DNA of 62,469 nucleotides from the NCBI GenBank assembly GCA_964398865.1, contig CAYNOO010000004.1, forward strand, positions 1 through 62,469. Direction: 5' to 3'. Numbering within the stretch: position 1 is the first letter of the stretch; every line of letters begins with the position of its first letter. Both the position numbers and the translations under genes were made by a program. The DNA comes from Phycocordibacter sp964398865. Lineage in GTDB: Bacteria; Patescibacteriota; Minisyncoccia; Phycocordibacterales; Phycocordibacteraceae. The notes under the pieces were generated by a model. It saw only the letters and a list, made by a program, of their open reading frames with translations, ran no database searches and was not told the DNA's origin. Positions 58,586-62,469 of the stretch are shown piece by piece.

Positions 58586-60505
58586 TTAGTAAAGAATGCG
58601 GAGTCTGATAGTCTCAGACATCTTTTTGAGTGTCTCTACGATACCTGGTTTATATTTGTCTTCAACGTCGGTGATAACATAGCCCACGTCATTCATCGTG
58701 CCGAGATACTGACCGAGAATATTAACGCCCTCCTGACCCATGAGCGTGTTGATTTTCGCTAACACGCCAGGCACATTTTTATGTATATGAATGAGACGGT
58801 GTGCGTGATTCAAAACTGGTAATTGTAAATTAGGCAGGTTGACTGAAAGCATTGTGCCGCCGGTGTCGATGAATGAGGCGAGCTTATTAGAGAGAAAGCG
58901 AGCAATACTTTCCTGCGCTTCTTCGGTAGAACCACCAACGTGTGGTGTAAGGATGACGTTAGATAATCCTTGCAGAGACGATACAAACTTCCCAGGGCTC
59001 TCTTTAGGCTCTTCCGGGAAGACATCGAGTGCCGCTCCTCCGAGGTGCCCGCTTTTAAGCGCCTCTGCGAGAGCAGATACGTCCACGACCGCTCCCCTGC
59101 TGATATTGAGGAAAAGCGCTCCTGGTTTCATTAGACTGAACTGCTCGCTTCCTATAAGCCCTTTGTTGAATGAGCGACCGTCTACATGAAGCGTAACAAT
59201 GTCGCTTTTCCTCAGAAGTTCTTCTAAAGACTCAACGCGCGTTGCGTTTCCGATGGCGGGTCGCTCAACAATATCGTAGAAACAAACGTTTAATCCCAAA
59301 CTTTCAGCAATCACCGAGAGCTGCGAGCCGATATTTCCATATCCTACAATACCCAAAGTCTTCCCACGTATCTCGTATGCCCCTTTTGCTGATTTGCCCC
59401 ATTGCCCTTCGTGAAGCGCGAGACTTTTATCAAAAACGCGCCTGGCAAGCATAATGATAAGACCGATAGTGAGCTCAACAACACTGCGACCATTACTGAA
59501 AGGAGCGTTGAACACCGCGACTCCCCGTTTGGTTGCAGCGTGCTGATCTATCTGGTTCGTACCGATGCAGAATGCACCTACAGTTAGAAGATTCGTTGCT
59601 TTCGCGAGAACCGCATCAGACACATGCGTGGAAGAACGGATACCTAAGATGGCGACGCCCTTTATTTTTTCTGCGAGCGCCGTCTCTGAAAGTGCCTTAG
59701 GGGAAGTCTCTACCTGGTAGCCTTGGGATCTAAAATATTCTGCAGCGAACGGATGAATATTCTCAAGTAACAGGATCTTAAGCCGACTTTTTGGGTACGA
59801 GACCGCGCGTGGCATATTCAAAGCAAACAAGAGTTCATCAAAATTAGCTATAGCGAGATCTGCCTTTTCAACTACCTGAGCGCGAGAAACATTTTCCGTG
59901 AAAGCAACAAACTTGTCAGCGACTCCAAGAATTCTAATTTCAAGATCAGTCGCACCATCTCCGATCGCAAGAACCTGACCTTTGAGCTTAAGATTTTTTA
60001 CTGCAAGCGCTTTCCCTTTATCTTTCGTCAATATACCGGGACTCACTCCCTGAATAACACCTTTCTTATTAAAACGAAGTTCGTTGGCGAGAACGTGGGA
60101 TGGAAAGATGCCGAACTCTTTCACTATGGGAACGATGCATTCTTTGAACCCGCCTGACACGATGTAGATGCAGTCGCGGTTCTTCTGGAAGAAATCGCGA
60201 TTCCGCACTACCGAGGGCGTTATTCGGCTTTTCAGATACTCAACCGTCTCTTGTACGTGAGAGCGATTAGGAGAAAACAAAGCAAGACGTTGTTTCAGTG
60301 AGTCCGAAAAAGGCAATTTCCCTTCCATTCCCTTGGAAGTAATAGCTTCTATCTTTTTCAAAATTGCCTCTTTGCGAGGATTATCTTTAAGAGCGAAAGC
60401 GGCAAGCACATCAATGGTCTCGTCACGAATGAACGTGCTATCAAAATCAATGATGAAAAATGTCTTGGGGATCTTAACTGTCTTCCGTTTCTGAATTTGT
60501 GCCAT
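58586..60505 (-). CDS. serA: Fused phosphoserine phosphatase - 3-phosphoglycerate dehydrogenase
   Basis: 639 aa, two enzymes. Residues 1-225 are a HAD phosphatase (SerB-like): nucleophile Asp20/Asp22 in DFDSTF, IVSGGF near 115, IGDGATDLE near 181. Residues 240-639 are D-3-phosphoglycerate dehydrogenase (SerA): NAD motif GYGNIG at 389-394, catalytic Arg470 in SRGAVVD, Glu near 499, His522 in TPHVGG, and a C-terminal ACT domain from about 570 (serine feedback sensor). The first and last steps of serine synthesis are in one chain; serC supplies the middle step. A TATAAT box is at 60520-60525. Confidence 0.93.
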   Translation of the reverse strand: MAQIQKRKTVKIPKTFFIIDFDSTFIRDETIDVLAAFALKDNPRKEAILKKIEAITSKGMEGKLPFSDSLKQRLALFSPNRSHVQETVEYLKSRITPSVVRNRDFFQKNRDCIYIVSGGFKECIVPIVKEFGIFPSHVLANELRFNKKGVIQGVSPGILTKDKGKALAVKNLKLKGQVLAIGDGATDLEIRILGVADKFVAFTENVSRAQVVEKADLAIANFDELLFALNMPRAVSYPKSRLKILLLENIHPFAAEYFRSQGYQVETSPKALSETALAEKIKGVAILGIRSSTHVSDAVLAKATNLLTVGAFCIGTNQIDQHAATKRGVAVFNAPFSNGRSVVELTIGLIIMLARRVFDKSLALHEGQWGKSAKGAYEIRGKTLGIVGYGNIGSQLSVIAESLGLNVCFYDIVERPAIGNATRVESLEELLRKSDIVTLHVDGRSFNKGLIGSEQFSLMKPGALFLNISRGAVVDVSALAEALKSGHLGGAALDVFPEEPKESPGKFVSSLQGLSNVILTPHVGGSTEEAQESIARFLSNKLASFIDTGGTMLSVNLPNLQLPVLNHAHRLIHIHKNVPGVLAKINTLMGQEGVNILGQYLGTMNDVGYVITDVEDKYKPGIVETLKKMSETIRLRILY

Positions 60506-60544
60506 AGGTATAAAAATTCATTATAGCGGGAACGCCCAGCTATA

Positions 60545-60571
60545 CAAAAACCGGCATACGCCGGTTATTTT
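60545..60571 (-). terminator. Terminator downstream of E4
   Basis: CCGGC-ATAC-GCCGG stem with flanking A/T-rich tract; the CAAAAACC side gives a T-run on the minus strand. Confidence 0.7.
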
Positions 60572-60705
60572 GTGCGAGTGGAAGGAATCTCTCCTTACAG
60601 GAGCTGTACACCTTTGCGGTTTTCTCACGCAAAAGCCGCTCGTAAACATCGCAAAGGACTCCGATTCCTTCACGTACGCCAAGCCGTTGGCGTACTCACT
60701 CGCAT
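60571..60705 (-). ncRNA. tRNA-linked structured element E4 (3' of tRNA-Ile)
   Basis: Minus strand: acceptor TGCGAGT, 9-bp hairpin GTACGCCAA/TTGGCGTAC (60674-60695), GAAGGAATCGGA antisense to the tRNA-Ile T-arm, GGAGTCC, an extended stem CCTTTGCG/CGCAAAGG, a small CTCC/GGAG hairpin, GATTCCTTC, and acceptor ACTCGCA. P1 (7 bp) and P2 (9 bp) pair perfectly. It is bracketed by two terminators. Confidence 0.65.
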
Positions 60706-60730
60706 ACAAAAAGCCGGTATGAACCGGCTT
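60706..60730 (-). terminator. Terminator after tRNA-Ile
   Basis: AAGCCGGT/ACCGGCTT 8-bp stem with T-run on the minus strand, immediately after the encoded CCA. Confidence 0.85.
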
Positions 60731-60731
60731 C

Positions 60732-60806
60732 TGGTGCGAGTGGAAGGAATCGGACCTTCGACCTCTGTCTTATCAGGACAGCGTTCTACCACTGAACTAC
60801 ACTCGC
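60732..60806 (-). tRNA. tRNA-Ile (GAT), CCA encoded
   Basis: 75 nt including CCA. Acceptor GCGAGTG/CACTCGC, anticodon loop CTGATAA (GAT), T-loop TCCGATT (C at position 55). In a typical rRNA operon this tRNA lies between 16S and 23S; here about 0.7 kb and an ORF separate it from the 16S. Confidence 0.92.
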
Positions 60807-60972
60807 GAGCGAGAAAGAAAGTATGTGCGAAGCACCGTTTCAGTGGAGCAGAGACAGAGGAAAGATCACTTTCATTCTGGCTCGCCGACACGGAAACGTA
60901 AGCGACAGCGTACTTTTTGCGAGCGACCCGAGTGAAAGCCCTGCTTACACTCGTCCCTCTCTTCTTCCGCGT
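60807..60972 (-). ncRNA. Structured leader of tRNA-Ile
   Basis: Contains a minihelix CGAGTG-TAAGCAGGGCTTT-CACTCG (about 60929-60954), matching the tRNA acceptor, plus long stems GCGAGC/GCTCGC and GAAAGT/ACTTTC around a variable region. Same plan as the tRNA-Asp and tRNA-Thr leaders. Confidence 0.55.
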
Positions 60973-60978
60973 CCGCAG

Positions 60979-61007
60979 ATACTAGCAAAAATAAGCCCTT
61001 AAAACAA
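60979..61007 (-). promoter_or_regulatory. Promoter of tRNA-Ile
   Basis: -35 TTGTTT (61002-61007), 17-bp spacer with AAGGGCT, -10 TAGTAT (60979-60984). Confidence 0.68.
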
Positions 61008-61040
61008 CGACATCAGAATATCGCCATTAAAAAATTACTT

Positions 61041-61295
61041 CTATGAACCTTTAGCGCCTCTAATACCTGGGACGAGCATGGGTCCCTCAACCGTCCCTGC
61101 AAAAATTCCCCCAACTTTCCTAGTAAAATCTTCCGTTTCCCTTGCCTCTGGAGTCAGAGCAAGTCGCCTCAAGAATTCACGCACAGAGGGCGGGGGTGTC
61201 GCATGTTCGCTTCCCTCCGTAGCACGCACCGCAGCTCGAATACCTTCCCGACCCGGATCCCGCTTGGAACGCTTGTTGAATTTTTCCCTCGCCAT
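61041..61295 (-). CDS. Small basic hypothetical protein
   Basis: 84 aa from MAREKFNKRSKR (61331 possible). Basic N-terminus, then SVREFLRRLALTPEARE and VGGIFAGTVEGPMLVPG. Its location between 16S rRNA and tRNA-Ile is unusual. No recognised family; coding evidence is modest. Confidence 0.5.
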   Translation of the reverse strand: MAREKFNKRSKRDPGREGIRAAVRATEGSEHATPPPSVREFLRRLALTPEARETEDFTRKVGGIFAGTVEGPMLVPGIRGAKGS

Positions 61296-61530
61296 AAAAC
61301 GCATACTATGACTTCTCTTCGCGCATGTCAAAAAGCCACCTTTTTAAGGCAGCTTTTCTCAAACCAAAGCAGTAAACCAAGATTCCTCTCTTTCTTCTGT
61401 TCCGCATATCCCCGTTTCGACAATCGGGGTGCCGGATGCCATTTAGAGTTGTGCATCAATACTCTGTACTTAGACAATCGACCGGATTAGTTGAGACACA
61501 GAATGAATTCTGTGCAAAACATTTTCCGCA

Positions 61531-62469
61531 TGGAATTGTTCCACGACCAGCTTCCGCTAGCCGTGCCTTGTTACAACTTACTCCCTGTTACCGAGCTTAC
61601 CGTAGACCGTGATAAACACGGGCGTCGGGTCCTCCCGGCTCCCTTGAGTTGATGGGCGGTGAGTACAAAATTCGAGAACGTATTCACCGTAGTATAGCTG
61701 ACCTACGATTACTAGCGATTCCAGCTTCAAGAGGTCGAGTTGCAGACCTCTATCCGTACTGAGGACGCGTTTTGGGATTTGCTCCACCTTACGGTATTGC
61801 TTCCTTTTGTCGCGCCCATTGTATCACGTGTGCAGCCCAGGGCATCAGAGGGACATGCTGATCTGGCGTCATCCCCTCCTTCCTCTCCCGTGAGGGAGCA
61901 GTCTCGTCTGACATATAAAACAGACAACGGGGGTTGCGTTCGTTTCCCCACTTAAGGGAACAGCTCAAGCCACGAACTGACGACGACCATGCATCACCTG
62001 CCATACACCCTCGAAGGCTCCCAACGTTTCTGCTGGGATGCAGTATGGTTTCAAGCCCTGGTAAGGTTCTTCGTTTACCGACGAATTAAGCCACATGATC
62101 CACCGCTTGTGCGAATTCCCGTCTATTCCTTTGAGTTTTAGTCTTGCGACCGTACTACCCAGGCGGTTCCCTTAACGCGTTAGCTACGCCACGAAGAGGG
62201 TCGATACTCCTCATAGCTAGGGAACATGGTTTAGGGCGTGGACTACAAGGGTATCTAATCCTTTTCGCTACCCACGCTTTCGTGCCTCAGTGTCAGGAAT
62301 GTCCCAGTATGCTGCCTTCGCATTTGGTGTTCCCCTAGATATCAACGGATTTCACCCCTACACCTAGAGTTCCACATACCTCTCACAGATTCAAGCATTG
62401 CCGTTTCGTATGCCGCCCCCGGGTTGAGCCCGGGTCTTTGACATACGACTAACAACGCCACCTACGCAC
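61531..62469 (-). rRNA. 16S ribosomal RNA (3' part; 5' end beyond window)
   Basis: Minus strand; reads back to roughly E. coli position 570 at the window edge. Recognisable conserved blocks: the 926 region (ATTCCTTTGAGTTTTAGTC on the plus strand), the 785-805 region (GGACTACAAGGGTATCTAAT), the 1100 and 1390-1406 regions (GGGCGGTGAGTAC), and 1492-1506 (CCTTGTTACAACTTA). The helix-45 GGAA loop is present, but the 3' tail ends GGAACAATTCC with no CCTCC. No 23S follows in the window. Confidence 0.9.

Noticed and set aside
61578..62338. Several ORFs on both strands inside the 16S gene
   Set aside because: They are frames through conserved rRNA sequence.

Overview
The window looks like a stretch of a Candidate Phyla Radiation (Patescibacteria, probably Parcubacteria-type) chromosome. 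I infer this from the small, tightly packed genes, many of them shortened relative to other bacteria (UDP-sugar dehydrogenase, RF2, MetK, IMP dehydrogenase without CBS domains), from Lamin-tail/PKD/Fn3 surface proteins and an M23 protein with peptidoglycan-binding repeats, and from the divergent 16S rRNA. TGA is used as a stop and prfB is present, so the UGA-recoding CPR lineages are unlikely. I could not run a database search, so the placement is an inference.

Layout. 1-14.7 kb (all minus strand) is a surface-polysaccharide cluster: an RmlC-like epimerase (cut by the window edge), a half-length NDP-hexose 2,3-dehydratase, two methyltransferases, three sugar SDR enzymes, an exostosin-like glycosyltransferase, four GT4 glycosyltransferases, a HAD phosphatase, tandem YvcK/CofD-like proteins and a short UDP-sugar dehydrogenase. 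14.7-22.3 kb holds envelope and exported proteins (Lamin-tail/PKD, orphan VirD4-like ATPase, M23 peptidase, PKD/Fn3). 22.3-28.7 kb is a mixed accessory stretch (GFA protein, hybrid histidine kinase, B3/4 protein, P-loop kinase, DUF4268 nuclease-like protein). 28.8-37.6 kb is housekeeping: guaB, purN, metK under a SAM-I riboswitch, pyrG, ftsEX, prfB. 37.5-41.5 kb is a tRNA-rich region. 42-52.7 kb carries gatCA, ligA, rsmI, murC and murD, plus a pair of unannotated Cys-rich micro-genes. 52.7-57.3 kb (plus strand) is a polyamine operon, speA - deoxyhypusine-synthase-like - aguB - aguA, which converts arginine to agmatine, N-carbamoylputrescine and putrescine. 57.5-60.5 kb holds serC and a SerB-SerA fusion, which together make up the phosphorylated serine pathway. 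60.7 kb to the end has tRNA-Ile and the 3' part of a 16S rRNA gene.

The most unusual signals are not protein genes. (1) Four tRNA genes (Asp, Met-CAT, fMet, Ile) are each followed by a 130-160 nt structured element. Each element carries an antisense copy of that tRNA's T-loop, 3' T-stem and acceptor strand, interrupted by a perfect but sequence-unrelated hairpin, around a shared core. Three tRNA units (Thr-GGT, Asp, Ile) also have long leaders with a mini acceptor-stem hairpin and share a promoter with a conserved AAGGGCT spacer. (2) Two tandem 36/38-codon genes upstream of ligA encode paralogous peptides with six conserved cysteines, and their Cys codons differ synonymously. (3) The 16S 3' end has no CCUCC anti-Shine-Dalgarno sequence, and genes here lack SD motifs and often have a -10 box immediately before the ATG. 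(4) A 112-nt multi-stem RNA lies between speA and the deoxyhypusine-synthase-like gene.
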